Source: Chromobotia macracanthus (taxonomy: Eukaryota > Chordata > Actinopteri > Cypriniformes > Botiidae). Taken from it: a stretch of 64,000 bases of DNA. The stretch covers positions 9,866,001 to 9,930,000 of the forward strand of contig JAZGTH010000001.1 in NCBI GenBank assembly GCA_036877525.1, read 5' to 3'. A model generated the notes under the pieces. It was given only the letters and a program-made list of their open reading frames with translations. It was not told the DNA's origin and made no database searches. The position numbers were made by a program, and so were the translations under genes. Shown one piece after another: positions 36,001 to 63,643 of this stretch; within the stretch, counting starts at the first letter, position 1; every line of letters begins with the position of its first letter.

Positions 36001-38974
36001 AATATGAAAATGACCTAATCAAACTGGCTGTTACTTAATATATCAGAATTTCGCTGCCCACATGATTTGTTCATGACCAAAAGGTCATATGTGTTCACAA
36101 CCCCTGAAAGCACAGCTGAGGACAGGACTGTGGAAAAGTTTAGCGCACCACTCCTCTAATTTGAATTCACTAGAGAGGGTCTCAGTTTAGGACCTCTAAT
36201 AGCTTGGTGTCATTACACTGTGTGTGTGTGTTTGTGTATATTTAGTTTTACTCACAGCAGTTAGATGGGACCTTAGGTCTAAACAAACAGAGCAGTAAAT
36301 GTACTTCTGTAAATGCTCCCCTCCCCGATCTCATTTCCCGCAACTGCCTCACTGGGCACCTTCTCAGAGAGCCTAAAGCAGTGCAGTATACTTCCCATAA
36401 ACTGGATACACTAACAGTAAAGGCTAGGTGAAATTACATGATTTTTTTGTCTCTACGGTAAACAACGTAATGAACTGCCAAAAATGATTTTATTGTAAAT
36501 TGAGCAGTGTATTAGTATAATGACAATAATATACTACAGCATACCAATAAATGTAAATGCTGGGAGATTCGAAGGGAAAATCTTGATTCTTTCCTATCAT
36601 GCTGACAGAGCTTTCCACTTTGGCCCTCTAGCATACTTTTCATTATCTAACTCCATCTATGACCGGATTACTTCAAGACAGGTCATTATAAAGTGGGTTG
36701 TGCATATGTAGTGATGGAGAAATGCTCCAGGACTACCTAACTGACACACTTAACCAGGTCTCTGTAATAGATTTGAGACTTTTAAAACTAAATAAATACC
36801 CAGTGAACTGATACTTTTGGACAAGGCCTATTTCTATGCTCAGAGGAGGAATCACTTCCTCTGTGACCCTTTGATGTTCCCCACATTGGTTAGGTCAAGC
36901 ACAGGGGTCAGATCTCATGGGCTTGGAGTGCGGAAAGGAGAGATACCTTTGAGAAACGCTGAGGAACTTGTATGTAGGGCACTCCTACACACTAAAAATC
37001 TGCATTGACACATGAAAGAGAAACGATTGCGCCTACTTTTCTCCTTCAGGCTGTGCGGCAGAGCACAGAAGCTTTAGAGGAACCGAGGAACTTGAGGAGA
37101 TTAAATTTATACTGTAGGTAATCTTGGCTCATTTAGGACCAATTAAGTAGCATGTTCTAGAGCAATATAAAAAGGTTCTGTTAAATGCGCAGACACTGTG
37201 AAGAGATTAAAATGGGTTTCCTCGTTTTTTTAGCAAGAACTGTACTGCGTATATGAGGCTCCAACCCACTCATAGACTGAATCATCTAGTTTGAAACATG
37301 GCTCACCAAGAATATTCCAGCATCATTCTGCTTCATCCAGAGTGAGCTGATATGGTAGAACAGGACATAGCATAATTTAACTAACTTAGTATGAACTGAG
37401 GTGAAGCTAAACAAATCAAATATACTTTATAATACATTGGACTTCATAAATTATACTAATTATGTCATGTTATTTGTTTGACAAAATCACTAGGTATGTG
37501 TCATGATGTAGTTACCAACAACAACTTTTTGATAAGTGAGGCAGACTATTTTTTATTTTATTTATATAACATCTAAATCACAGCATGCTGTCACGCGTGT
37601 CAGGCTGCTTATTAACACAAGAACGCATCCTATGTAACTACCACTGAGCTAAAAGGAGCAAGAAACCAGTGTAAATATTATGCAGGCTTTCCTTAACAAC
37701 TCGTCATTCAGAAAACCCACTGACTAGTTGATATTAAAAACATGTTGTTTTCAACATCCATAAAAATCATTGGTGGTCTCTATTGGATCTCAATTACTCG
37801 TAGCCTTATTATATTCCTGAAAGGATAAGTGTGAAAAAGTGATAAGTTATAAGTCTGAAACACAGCCCATGATAGAAGATTCGGTTTCCCATTGAACTCT
37901 CTCACCTCATCCTCTCAACCTTTTCTAAGATGAAATAGGGAGTCATTTATCAAACGTTTTCCAGGGTTTTCCAAACTTGCTTTTGTAGAAATGCCGTCAA
38001 ACCCCGAGCATCGAGGTCATAGGACACTGCCAAATGTTTGTTGGAATGAAGTGCTGATTTATGATATGTGAAATGAGCCAGTCAGATGGCAGCTGCTAAA
38101 GCTATGGCTGAGCCACGATAGGGTCCTCAGAGGTTGTCTTGGCGACTTGACAAGTATGACGTACGTAATGAAATGGTGTTGGTTACAGCCACCTTGCAAC
38201 ATCATGTCACTCCGCTGTGCCAGGCTGAAATGAGAACAAGCAGAAACGTCTGTGCGGTGGCATCATGGCTGTTTGAATTACTGTGGGTTTAAATCGCTGT
38301 CACCTGAATAATCCGCTTAATTAATGTCACAGCTGTTGCGAGGCTTTCAGACATCTCAAATGAAACATGTTTTGTTTTCAAACTGTCTCATGTATTTGTG
38401 CCTTGTGACTGCAACTCTAAAGCTTTCCGAAAGGTATCTGATATTTCACTTGCTTTCCAAAACAGACAGATGCCCCAACCCTCCGCCCCCTCCCCCATTA
38501 TGACTACTTGCAAACCCAACATCTCTTTAATGTGGACTTTTGCAGGGCTGTGTCACAAATTTTAACCAGCTGTTAGATTTTCCCAGGTAAGGGTGAGTCA
38601 ACATGGTATCGACTTCAAAGAAACCTCACTGCGGGCTGGTAGCCAAAAAAGAGCAGAATGATCCGCACAGTGTCACTAACACTAACTATAACACTAAAAT
38701 ATGCCAGAGTCCTTGGTTATTATTTTATCATGATCATTTTATCAATAATGAAATAATGATTCAATTACTAGAATTCAATTACTCCATCCATAATCATTTT
38801 TAACCCTAGATATAAATACTAGTGCACTGCTTGAGTGAGAGGCCCTGTCTAATGGGCTAGAATTGCTGCACATACCTGAAGAGTAAAACATTTAAACGAA
38901 CATCACCTGTTATCTAAAACAATTAACTAATTGTAGATGAAAGGCAGATAACTGTATAGTTCTTAACAGTGTCT

Positions 38975-39140
38975 TGGTGATCCTGTAGCTCAGTTGGTAA
39001 CACATTGCATTAGTAATGCAAAGGTCAAGGGTTTGATTCCCAGGGAACACATACACTGACTGTTATACTGACAAAATGTGTAACTTGAATGTACAGACAC
39101 TTTTATCGCTTTGCATAAAAGTATCTGCCAAATACAAATG
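38975..39140 (+). mobile_element. tRNA-derived SINE, HAmo-like
   Basis: It has canonical A box TAGCTCAGTTGG (38986-38997), B box GGTTTGATTCC (39030-39040), the CCCAGGGAACACATA linker and a tail resembling GCTTTGCATAAAAGTATCTG. Head and tail correspond to carp-type HAmo SINEs as I remember them. Confidence 0.75.
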
Positions 39141-41631
39141 TAGTCACTTGGTCATATTGTAGGTCTTGTCAAGAGGAAACACTATCCAATATTAAATACG
39201 TGTAACCTAAGCTGAGTGTGTGTGGTGTGTCACGTACTAAACTGCAGTTCTCATGGTGGTGTTGCAGGCAGTTGTTCTCGCACACACTAGCCCATTCAAC
39301 TTAACCTATCGTGATTGCTGCTATCTTTGGATAAAGTAGCTAGAATCTTATAAAAATAAAAGACTGTTTACAAACTATCAAACTCTGCATGATAACAATA
39401 AGAGTAAAGCTATCTCTGAGGAGTTGGTACCAGCACAAGTTCCTACTTGTTAGTCCAGCTTATTGCAGCTTGCTGCACTGGTTCCTTTGTAATGAGAATG
39501 CATGCTTGGATTTAAAAAACAAAAATGAATATGTTCATTGTTTGGACAATTTTCTAGGTTGATCTGTCTGAATAATAATAATAGTTTCAAGCTAGTAATA
39601 ATAATAATAACAGTCATTTCAATTTAATTAAATTTTTTTAGACAGCTAATAAAAGAACATTGCCAGTCTTAAAATGATGTTTACAAACTTATACTGTGCA
39701 TCATGCAGCTCTTCATTATGCTGTTACTGTATAATTTAGGTACCACCAAATTGTAAATATTACTTCTTTAACAACACTTCACACCTTAGATATAATGTCT
39801 TTGTATGTCTTTGACTCTTCAGAAGATATCCCAACAACTGCTTGTCCTTCCCTCAAAAAAAAAAACTTTACTTACAAGTCAGAATATTCACCTTGTTCTC
39901 TATGAAGTTGGTGGTCTTAGGTTCGAGGGGACCATGTTATGCCATGAGGTACAGCTGCATGTAAACAGAGCATGAACCGGCTGATCCAGCACGTGTGCAC
40001 AGATTTCTTCACCTGCACTTACCTATACAGAGAAACACGACTGTCAATTCACTCTTAGGAGCAGATTTACAAAACACTTTTTAATATATGTTTGTACAGT
40101 AGCAGAATAGGTGGATATGTGGTTAGGACTCCAACTGTTTATGTAAATAGTTTACAATGGACCACACCTAGCCATAAAATAACCCCATAGAAATTCCCAT
40201 AATGAACCTCACACATCTCAAATCCACATTCATCTCCACCCCAATCCACAGACTGCCAATCACAAAACCACTTTCCTGCACACTAAACATGCACACTAAC
40301 AAAATAACATGAACCCCATAGACCATCTCCTTCTACCTGAGATCACTTGTTAGTCTATTCTAACCTAACAAAGCCCCATTTTTATAACCAAAGCATTGTT
40401 CTGCTCACAGATTTATTCTACATGTAACGCTACACTTGTCTTTATAAATGAGTTCCTGTTACATTTTATGTGTGAAACTGGTGTGTTTGTTCTGTAACCT
40501 CGCGGGATTTTTTCGATATTCCGGTGTGAAGGAACTGAAAACTGCATAAAATGAAGACAGAACCTCCTAGAACTTTAAATAAAAGCACAAAAACAAATTA
40601 ATAAACGTTACCAAATGTCCTCAGATTTCTGCTGTCAATGTCCCAATAACGTCCGTCTGTTGCTGTGTATAGACTCTGCCCTAAAAACACAGCACGTAAA
40701 AAACTCTCCCAGACTTTGACAAGCTGGGAAAACACGCTGATCATACACGTCTTTTGTCAAGTCTTTTGTTTTGCCAAAAAATGCTAAGTATGAACAACGC
40801 TTCTAAACTAAATTATTAACTAAATTAACTAAATAAGACAGACTGAACCGGTTGAACTGATCGGCGTTTTAAATTGTTATTACTTGTTATTATTAAATTG
40901 TAATATAGTAAGCACAAAAAACTTAGATGTACTTAGATATTCTAAATACACTATAAACCACGGCTTGGTTGGGCTTATCGCTTTTATAAAACGATTATTC
41001 ATAAATATACGGTTTCATTAACTAAAAACACAGCAACAAAAATATGATATTCATAAAACATTATTCTTCTGCCACGCAATGTGACTGTTGTGAAACAGCT
41101 ACACACGCATGAAGCGGCGCGGTAACGCTAATGTAATAAATTCACAGGTGTATTTTTTACAGTATTTTCAACGCGAAAGAAGCGGAACGTTTTATAATCT
41201 GAATTCGTTTTATAATATTTAAAAGATTAAAATTGTCATTGTATGTATTGTAATTGGCTCATATTTCTTATAACAGCGGGGGAATAAAGACAAATACATT
41301 ACAAATACGGCATCGACGAGGCAGTAGGCTATTAAACTGCAAATAAAAAACTATATAAAAATATATATAAGTATGTATATTATGTTCCTAAAGCACATTC
41401 ATTTTGATTGCTTAATTGTAGTTGTTTGTGAATGATTGCAGTATGTAATCACTGTGAGTCATGTCTCCTGTACAGAACACAGATCAATAAACACATTGTG
41501 TAACTATGGCAAATTCGAGGTTGATTGAAAATCTTCAGATGAATGTTGTCCTCTCTGAATGATCTTGGCGATTTGTAATGTGTACAACTTTAAAAACAGC
41601 TGTCTGTAGTATCTGTGGACGTTCAGTGGGG

Positions 41632-41645
41632 GTTGCCATAGTAAC
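41632..41645. promoter_or_regulatory. RFX X-box-like palindrome
   Basis: GTTGCCATAGTAAC closely fits the RFX consensus (GTTRCC N2-3 GYAAC type). It lies on the upstream side (minus sense) of a CpG-containing patch that could be an sgip1 promoter. Confidence 0.4.
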
Positions 41646-42869
41646 AGCAGACCATCAGCAGTCCATCCTCAGACATTGTGTTCTTGTACTGCAGCTCTGA
41701 TGTTTGAGACATCAGGATGATTAGCATTCGACATTCCTCGTGTTATGATATCATATGGTCACAGCTCATGCTCTCTCTCTTTCCCTGTTCCTTTGTGTGT
41801 GTCTGATTTTTTGGTTCTTTCTCACTTCTCTGAGAGGAACTACGACATCTTGGAATTCCATATAAGGCTGTCCAGACAAATGTTCTCATCACTTTTAACA
41901 CTGCAGAAGGTTTATGTAAAAGGGTTGCAACACTACAGCAGAATAAAGCAGGCAGGATCAAGTAGATAAATAACTGCAGTTAAAATCTGTTTTATACATG
42001 CCTGTAATCTAGAGTTTGTGCATTCATGCGTGCTGTGATCGTGGTAGCATTGGGGCCAGCTGAGGCCAGGCACATGCAGCATCCACCAAATGTCAAAAAG
42101 CATTTAGGTTCCTCACGGGTATTCAGGGGAAAGAAGCTCCCACCACCCCAGCTTCACTGCACTGAAACTATGCTGTGCTCTGCTTTCTCCCCAGAGAAGC
42201 TGCAAGGATGTGTGGGTGGAGGGAGACAGTCATCTAGAGAATTATGCAGCTAACTGAAACTCCACTATATCACAGCATTTTAGCTTTTTGTTACATTACA
42301 TGTATATTTAGAGACCTGTGAGAAACGCTGGGTGTTTTCTTAACCTCCAACCGTTCAATTAAAAATGATCATAATTATATGACGTACACATGCTCCCATC
42401 ACCCATGGATTTTTTGTGTGACCGAAGCCTCTTTTGACTCAAAACCTTATAGTTACTAAGAACAAGCTCTGGTGACTTCCCCTGTTACAACTAGCCCAGG
42501 TCACTTTTTTAAAATGTATTTTTATTATGAATATTTATTATATTATGACATTTTGTTGTATAAAAGAGAAAGAGGTTTTTATTTAAAGATTGCAAAAGAT
42601 CTACAGAACGCCTCATATCTACTGTTGTTTTGAATCATACTGTATATCAAGCTCCTTGCAAAGTGCTTTGTTGTTTTTAGTCGTAATGTCATGACATAGG
42701 CTGCTGTACAACTGTGAAAATAAATCAACAAACCAGCACACAGACTGACACGCTGTCAGCATTAGACAGCTACCGCACAGGCACCTGGTGAGGGAGGGCT
42801 GCTGACCCGCAACTAATGACTGTGGAAAATACATTTTTTAAAGCTCTTTGGTCAGGCACATCAAACTGA

Positions 42870-42890
42870 GAGTGAGAGAGAGAGAGAGAG
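42870..42890 (+). repeat. (GA)n microsatellite
   Basis: Short GA run. Confidence 0.8.
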
Positions 42891-44310
42891 CAGTAATGTA
42901 ATTTTGGATGTCCAGACAGAATAGAAGAAAGCTCTCTTTGTCTAAGATCTATTTGATTCCACCAGTCTAGATGGAACCATGTGAACGAGCAATGTGTGGT
43001 TAGAGGAACTGGAATAATGAGGGGAACTTAAATAATTTCCAAATCTGTCACAGCACTAAAGAGTAAAACAAGAAGTACTCTACTCACCAAGTCTCTTGTC
43101 TGATTCCCAAATAGGGGAATTTTCCAAGAAGAAAGGATATTCTGTATCTTTAGAACTGTAAAATGCTGACACCACCACCCCACACAGTACAATGTATATG
43201 CTAGAGTTTTAGAATACACTGAGTATTTTATTATTTAGGACAGTGTTAGAACTGGAATTGGATTAGACTACATAAATGTAATGCATATTGTATAAAATTG
43301 TACATTGTACATCAGTCTATCAGATATATAATCTCAAACTTCCCATGAGGACTGTGGAATTCTTTATTTAGTTAAATGTTACAATATTGAACAGATTGTA
43401 TATGATACCAGATACAGTAATACAAAGTTATCCAACTGCTGCAACTAGATAAATTTGTTTGACTGAAACAGGATACATGTTTACACACACAGTCCAACAA
43501 AAAGGTTTTCATTTGTATTTGATTAGTTATTAACATTAGTATATTGTTGCCTAAATACTTCTTAAATATTCCTCAAATGTCTGTGTGCTGGCTCTGTTTG
43601 TGCACACACAAACGAGTTTGTGCATGTATTTCAGTGAATGTTTTTGGATTTTATTTTGAATTGATTTTGGTGAGCCGACTAAGCTGGACTTCTTGACACC
43701 CAGCAGAACCTCTCACCAGCTTCTTCTCCTAATTGGCTGGATGTTAAAAATAGCAGCAGCTAGCTGTCATGGGACTGATTTACAGCTTTCATTTACAAGG
43801 CTAACACAATCTCAGGGGGTTCTCTGAGCACTCTGTATGATGCTTCCAAACTCTTAGTTATTCATACCCTTGGAAGTCCATTAGTATATTTAGCACTAGC
43901 CTTCCCTCCTGTATTTATCTGCACAAGACATTAGATGATGCACAAATTTATTACTGTGTCTAGGCTTACTTCCCAGGGGAATGTTTTATTGATCAGAGGT
44001 TGCTCTTTCCTTTCAGGAGACATAATGGAGTTTTTGCATATGTTTGATTTAGGTACAAGTTTTGTCTCAGATGTTATAATTTTGAAGACTTTTAACATGC
44101 ATTTACAGTAAAACAAAAATGAATTAAAATGGATAGCATAGCTCAGAAAATCTGATGAGAAATGTTTGAGTTCATATTAAAACCATGTTTTTTCAAGACT
44201 TTTCCTAAGATCTCTTCTAAGGAGGGTCTTGTCTCAGGGGAAAAATCCAAGGACCAGAAGGCTCCATTGTTTCTTTGTTTCTTATTGCTGTCTGTGAGAA
44301 ACAATTACGA

Positions 44311-44358
44311 TATCTTGTATATTGTATCTTGTATATCTTGTATATTGTAGCTTGTATG
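44311..44358 (+). repeat. imperfect short tandem repeat
   Basis: Repeated ATCTTGTATATTGT units, about three copies. Confidence 0.7.
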
Positions 44359-47300
44359 ATTTTAATGTTCATATATTAAAGTTTGCCCTTAAAAAACGTT
44401 CTCATTGGAAATAAGACCTATAATTTTGGGTAAGTATTGACAATAGAATAAATACATTTTGGTATGTCCTAGTAATGTAGATCACACTAAACTAACATAC
44501 AGATAATCTGAAAGCGTACATACAGTTTGTTTAAAATCTCGATAAGCCGATTACTCAAAACAAATACAAATTTAACAAATTACAATATCATTATTTTTGT
44601 ACTCTGGCTAATGTGTTACATCACTCCAAGATGCTCCAAAAAAATTCTCTAAATCATTTCCACAACATATTTCCACCACTAGCAACTGAAGTGTGACGTC
44701 CAACTCTAAGAATATAACTCTAATAATACTCTTCCAGAGCTGCCGAAAATAACCTCCATTTTATCAAGCCCATTGGAAAGATGGTAAATCTGTACCGGTA
44801 TTATGCCATATTAGAAGACTAATGTCACATCTGAATTTTATAGCCATATATCAAATAAGCGTCTTTGTAAGGATTAAAAAATAATGTAATAAAGCCTTAA
44901 CAGAGAAAAAAACATTTCAGATGGTATAAATTGTCATTGTATCTTTTGTAGTTGCTGGAAATGTTTTTAATAGTTTATGCAGATATTACCCAGATATTTT
45001 TAGGGAAGGATTTGCCAAAAGGGATATATACCCATTAATATGACATGTAGTTTTCCTCCTGAAAATATTATGTGGCCACTAGCTGCCCTGATTTCTGTAT
45101 GACCAAGTCACCTTTAGCATTCACTGAGCCTTCAAGGCAACTTTTAGCAATTCATCTCAGATCGGCAGACAAATATGAGGGATCCTGAAATGGCCCTTGT
45201 TTTTCTGGCTCCTTCTGTCAAGCTTCTTTCTTGCCTTACATAAATTCTCAGGATTCTGGGCGAAAAGCCTCAGAATGATTCACACACTGAGTGTTCACTC
45301 TTGACTGTGTCACTTAAGGCCAGTTCAGCTCGGGGAACAGCACAGGAAGGGATATTGTCTGAATGTGACGCAATGTGATCTGTCATACTGGATTCTGGAA
45401 CTTCAAATAAAATCCAAATGTAGATTTTATGGTCTCTTTTCAGATCAAGGTTTTTCTAACATTATTTTTTTTATAAACAGATTTTTGATCCATTCATCAA
45501 ATTGTCCAAGTCAAATTGTTTACCTTTATGAAAGACACATATGATATAATAATCATATCATATCATAATATGATGCACTGGAAAACAGAAATTACAAAAA
45601 AGGAAAGGAAAATATTGTATACAGTAAATGAATGTCTTATGGTCTAAAATGTAAAGATTTAGACAAGATTTAGAATTATTTTAAAATGATTTTGCTTAAC
45701 CTTTCTTAATTATTATACATACATTCTTTATTAGCCCATATTAACTGAGAGACTATGTGGGGTATTTGCATTTATAATACTGGTAATGTTTGTCACGTTG
45801 CAGGGCCATTTAAAACTAGCAATAAAGGTCAAAATCTAATAGTCCCCAACAAAGCAATGAAGAAAGACATTCACAGATGAAGTATATTCATGCTTTGTCT
45901 TTAATCACTTCATAGAAAAGTAGTTTCAGATTTTATTGAACACAATATACAATATTATTACCATACATTGTGTGAAACATTGAATATTCACCTGCAACAA
46001 TGTGGGATAACCAGACGATAAAAACTCATCCCTCATGCAGATATAGCACTAATTCTGTTCAATGCTTTTGGACACAAATCGGAGCAAAAGATCTCAAACA
46101 TAGATTAACAAAGTTATACTGACAATTTGAATTTCAAAACTGCTTACAAGGTCAGAAAAATAGTTCACATTAGCACAAATAATTACAGAAGATCACATTT
46201 TCGTAATTATATCGATTTCACATTGTTGTCCAGAGACTGTGATATTTGTGACTAATTGTTTTCCTGTAAATTAAACACAGAATATGTGTATTCACAGGCA
46301 AGTCTTAAATCTTCTGAACCAATTTTAGCAATCTCCATCCAAAATGTTGTATATATTTAAGGGCCACATTCTGTGAGATATTGATTTATCGATGTTACAC
46401 CAAACAGTGATACACAAAGCTTCTAATATCTGACCGATGTCTACAGTATGCATTTTTGTCTTATCTACAGACTCTTCCCGTTACCAATGGGTTGCGTGTC
46501 TCATAGGCTACTTTTCTGGGCAGTTGAAAGTTGTGCAATATATTCATACATAGTATATATAATATATATTTATTTATATTAAAACATAAACAATATTACT
46601 AAATAAAACAGACTCAGTCCAAGAGCCCACTACACAAAAACACCACCAATGTTCGGTAATGCAAGTGCATATAAATTAATTATTTTACAAAGAAACATTT
46701 TTTATATACAGTTGACAGTAATAAATACACTGTTATAAACAGTAGAGGACCGATTTGAGCGCATATAAACAAAGGAAATGAAAGAGTTGACAGGGTAGGC
46801 TGGTGATTGAGCCAAACAACCCAAGACACACAAAAACACAGTTATGTGTAGACATTTACATATGTGTGCACAAACACACTTTTGCATGCTACTTTGGCCA
46901 TATACTATTTCCACTGGTGAGACTCTGAGCAAAAGGTAGTGAAAGTACCTCAAAGCAGGAACACTGACTAATGCATGAGACATAAGAATGTTAATGTCAT
47001 TACTAAACAGGCATTACATGTTGAATTCGGACGAGGGTAACTGTTTCAGTACTAGCCATTGTTATTGTGTACAGAGAGACAAGCTTTATCACATCTTGAG
47101 TTTTCAGAACTGGACCTTGAATTTTATTATGTGGCATATCAGATCTTGATAGTTTAAACATGGAGAAGAGAAGCTTGTTCAGCAAGGTGGGGTAGAGAAT
47201 CCATTTACGTCAATGTTTTTCCTTGCTATTTTTAACCCTGACTCAATCATAGAACAGAAGAAGGAAGAGTTTTTCAAGTCAGATTTGATTAACTGAGGGA

Positions 47301-48242
47301 ATGTTCTGTACCAGGTTCCCTCAATGTGTGTAATAAAGAGTTAAGAGTTAAGCTACAAATGCTAGTTTTGACAGCTTCTAATCTGTTTCTCTGCCCTCAT
47401 GTTGTGTTGACCTAAGGAAGACGGTTATGATGAATGTGAATGATGAAGCAACCTTTGGCTTCCCTTGAGATTTTAGTCAATTTTGAGACCCCTTGTAATT
47501 TCTGGGAGGGGGGTGTAGGGTGATAGCATTAGTTTTGTTATACAATCTTATTATTAAGTTAATGGAACTTGGGGTCTTTACTCTTAAGGGCATTTAAAGC
47601 TTTTTGTGCAACAATTTGTTTGCCTAACAAAGGTTTCTTACCTTATATGAATGTTATGGTATATAGTTATTTTCTAAAGAAACAGAGTTTGTGCTCATAT
47701 TTAAAAAGTCTGACATAAATGTATAGAATAAATAGAAAGTGCCTCTTTCATTAGAATACACATTTCTTAGTTTTCTGATCACTTGTCAGATGTTTGGATT
47801 GTTATGTTATATTGCCAAACAAAGGAAGACACAAAGTTTTCTCTCCAGCTTAGGTATAAAACAATTCTGCATGTTTCATCTGGTTTTGTCTTTAGAAAAC
47901 AAAAACAATTCAACATACAGTTATACTAAAACATGTTCAATAAATAAAAGACTATTAAAAAGACAATAGTAAAAAGGCACACAGTCTTTAGACAAATGGT
48001 ACAGAAAAGTAAACAGTTTCTCTTTCTTTACAAATACTTGTTCTTCAGTAGTTCGTGTTTTACCTCAGCACATACCCATAGCTTTACAAAAAGTCTCTGT
48101 GTTGGTACAAAATAAAAGAAATCCTCTCAGTAGTGTCTACTCCTCAATGCCTGGTAAACAAACAAACTGTCCATGTTGGCCCCAATCCTTCATGTTTAAC
48201 AAAGTCGCCTGTCAATCATTCAGGTCCAAAATGTCTGCAGCA

Positions 48243-48426
48243 TTTATTTCCTGAGAGCTCCTACTAAACCATCATCAACCGTAAGTGCAAGGAGGGAAAG
48301 ACATCCTCCTCCCACGAGGGCCTAAAAAAGCACCCTATGTGGGCTTTTTTAAAAAAAGCATCAACTGCAAGATTGCTCCTCTCGTAAGAGAAAAACAGCT
48401 ACCATTTAGTAGTGGGCACCAAGGTC
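48243..48426 (-). other. pde4b: pde4b 3' UTR, proximal part, with possible poly(A) signal
   Basis: An AATAAA hexamer occurs on the minus strand at 48248-48243, 179 nt after the stop. It is the nearest one, and others follow further down (for example 47128-47123), so the true end is uncertain and a longer UTR is likely, as in mammals. Confidence 0.4.
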
Positions 48427-61860
<13,434 letters not shown>

Positions 61861-61868
61861 CCTGGGCA

Positions 61869-61893
61869 CACGCGCACACACACACACACACAC
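61869..61893 (+). repeat. (CA)n microsatellite in pde4b short-form 5' UTR
   Basis: On the gene strand this is a GT repeat ending about 10 nt before the short-form ATG. Confidence 0.85.
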
Positions 61894-63442
61894 CCCGACA
61901 GAATGAGAGAGTGAGAGCAGGTTCTGCTGAATGCTAGCTGTGAGTCTCTTAGGCTCTGTGCTTCCTCTCATTCGCCTGATGCTTGTGGCTAGCTGATACT
62001 GCCTCTTTGGCTGCTTGCCCCTTCCTTTCACCCCCACGCTTTCTCAGTGGTGCTCTCTCTCTGTGTGTGCCTCTCTTACTCATGTCTGTGAGCTGGCTGT
62101 AGTGGGGTGATACAGTCTTTTGGCTCAGTGCTTCCTCATTTTCCTGTTTTCTCTGAAACCCCATTTGGCATCTTCCTCTCATCCCCTCCCCCTTTCTATC
62201 ATTTATGACTGCTGTGAGCGCTCATACTCGTACAAAAACACACACTTAATCACACACATGCACACACTTCACTTCCTTGTTTTGCTTGCAACATCAGTTA
62301 AAGATGCAAAAAACTACTTAAAAAGACAATTTTACAACTTGGGGCATGACAATAGGAGTAGGTCAGATGGGGCCCCTTAAAATGGAATATTTAATTTAAT
62401 ATTTGTATAGAATGTGTGGCCACAAATGTTCTTATTTGCATTTTGAAATGGCTCATCCAATTAGAATTTAAAGTTGGAATTATATAATAATTAATAAATT
62501 ATTTGCGATAATTCATTTGAATATACTGCCCTAATGCATTATATGTGTATAGACATTTAGTGTATGAACTGAAGTGTATTAAACATTTTACACTGTAAGT
62601 TTACAAAATAAGGCCAGTTCTGAATTCTGAGGTCTGCCCCCACCACCCAACACAGTCCCAACACAAAATGGCACTGTTCAAACTGACATCATAAAATCCA
62701 CCCATTAAATGAATACATACGCATATGAATGATGAACCATCACACGTTTTATCATTCATGCCCTCTTCATATGAATTAATGTCATAAAGTACGTAAACAG
62801 GGCTGCATCACTCCATGTGACACAGAAATGCATGGAGCATAAGCATGAGCCCTGTGTGTAGGTCTGACTGAAGCAGAGATGTGTTTACAGTAGAGGAGAG
62901 TTTGGTGAATCGGTGCCCTTGTGGCTTTAGGACACAGACGTCTCTTGTGCGGCTCTGCCTTTGCTGTGGTAGGTCTCCTAGATGCAGGACAACAAAGCAG
63001 CAAAAGTTTAGCAGGAGTCTGTTGAATGACGGCACTTCTCTCTAATCTCCACACTCCCTGGCCACACGTGTATTTGCTTTCTAAAACATTGAGGGGAAAA
63101 CTGTGGTAAATTCCTTCTTTTCCTGTCTCAACTATGACGAAAATGGAGGAAAGTGTTTGAACAAGGCTTAAAACCAAAAGATACAATTACATTAATACCA
63201 CAAAGAGAGCAGTTAATAAAACTAGATTTTTTACTTTGCCACTTGTCAATCTGAAACTCACCACTATAATGCTAAGGTGGGTGACAGTCAGGGTGTAGCT
63301 ATGCGGTTGCTAACAGGTGTTTTTAGTGTGTTGATATGTACTTCATAAGATGTTAGGTGCTTTATTATTTCCCCAAGTAAATATAATACCTTTAATATTC
63401 TGGGTAATATTTAGGCCTACGGGTTTATTTAAATCCCAAGTA

Positions 63443-63643
63443 CACTGAGAAAAAGAATATTATTTATTTTAAATATTTAATTATTACATACAGCAGATAA
63501 GAAATACTGCCATCATGTTTCAGCAGTATGCGAACTGAAAGTGTTCAGAAAAAGAGTCACCGCAAGTTGTAAATTTAGCAATAAAACTTCAATGCAGCAA
63601 TTGAACTCAAGTTCAAATGTAGTGGGTTGCATTTTTTACAGTG
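63443..63643. mobile_element. CACTG-ended inverted-repeat element (201 bp)
   Basis: It starts CACTGAGAAAAAG and ends CATTTTTTACAGTG. The same end style as the 23591 element suggests a related family in a pde4b intron. Confidence 0.5.

Larger units (their letters stand above)
29106..48242. other. intergenic or 5'-noncoding region between pde4b and sgip1
   Basis: No coding exon recognised on either strand over 19 kb. It holds a TA microsatellite (30338-30395), SINEs at 31040-31215 and 38975-39140, a 421-bp inverted-repeat element (32660-33080), patches of higher complexity near 35040-35290 and 38060-38360, and a CpG/X-box cluster at 40480-41650 that could be an sgip1 promoter. The distal pde4b 3' UTR probably occupies part of the right end. 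Confidence 0.6.

Noticed and set aside
38981..39041. A tRNA gene, suggested by good A and B boxes
   Set aside because: No acceptor stem or anticodon arm pairing could be built, and the sequence continues into a SINE tail.
62782..63186. Minus-strand 134-codon ORF upstream of pde4b
   Set aside because: I compared it with the UCR1 and linker sequences of PDE4 and saw no similarity or convincing splice sites.
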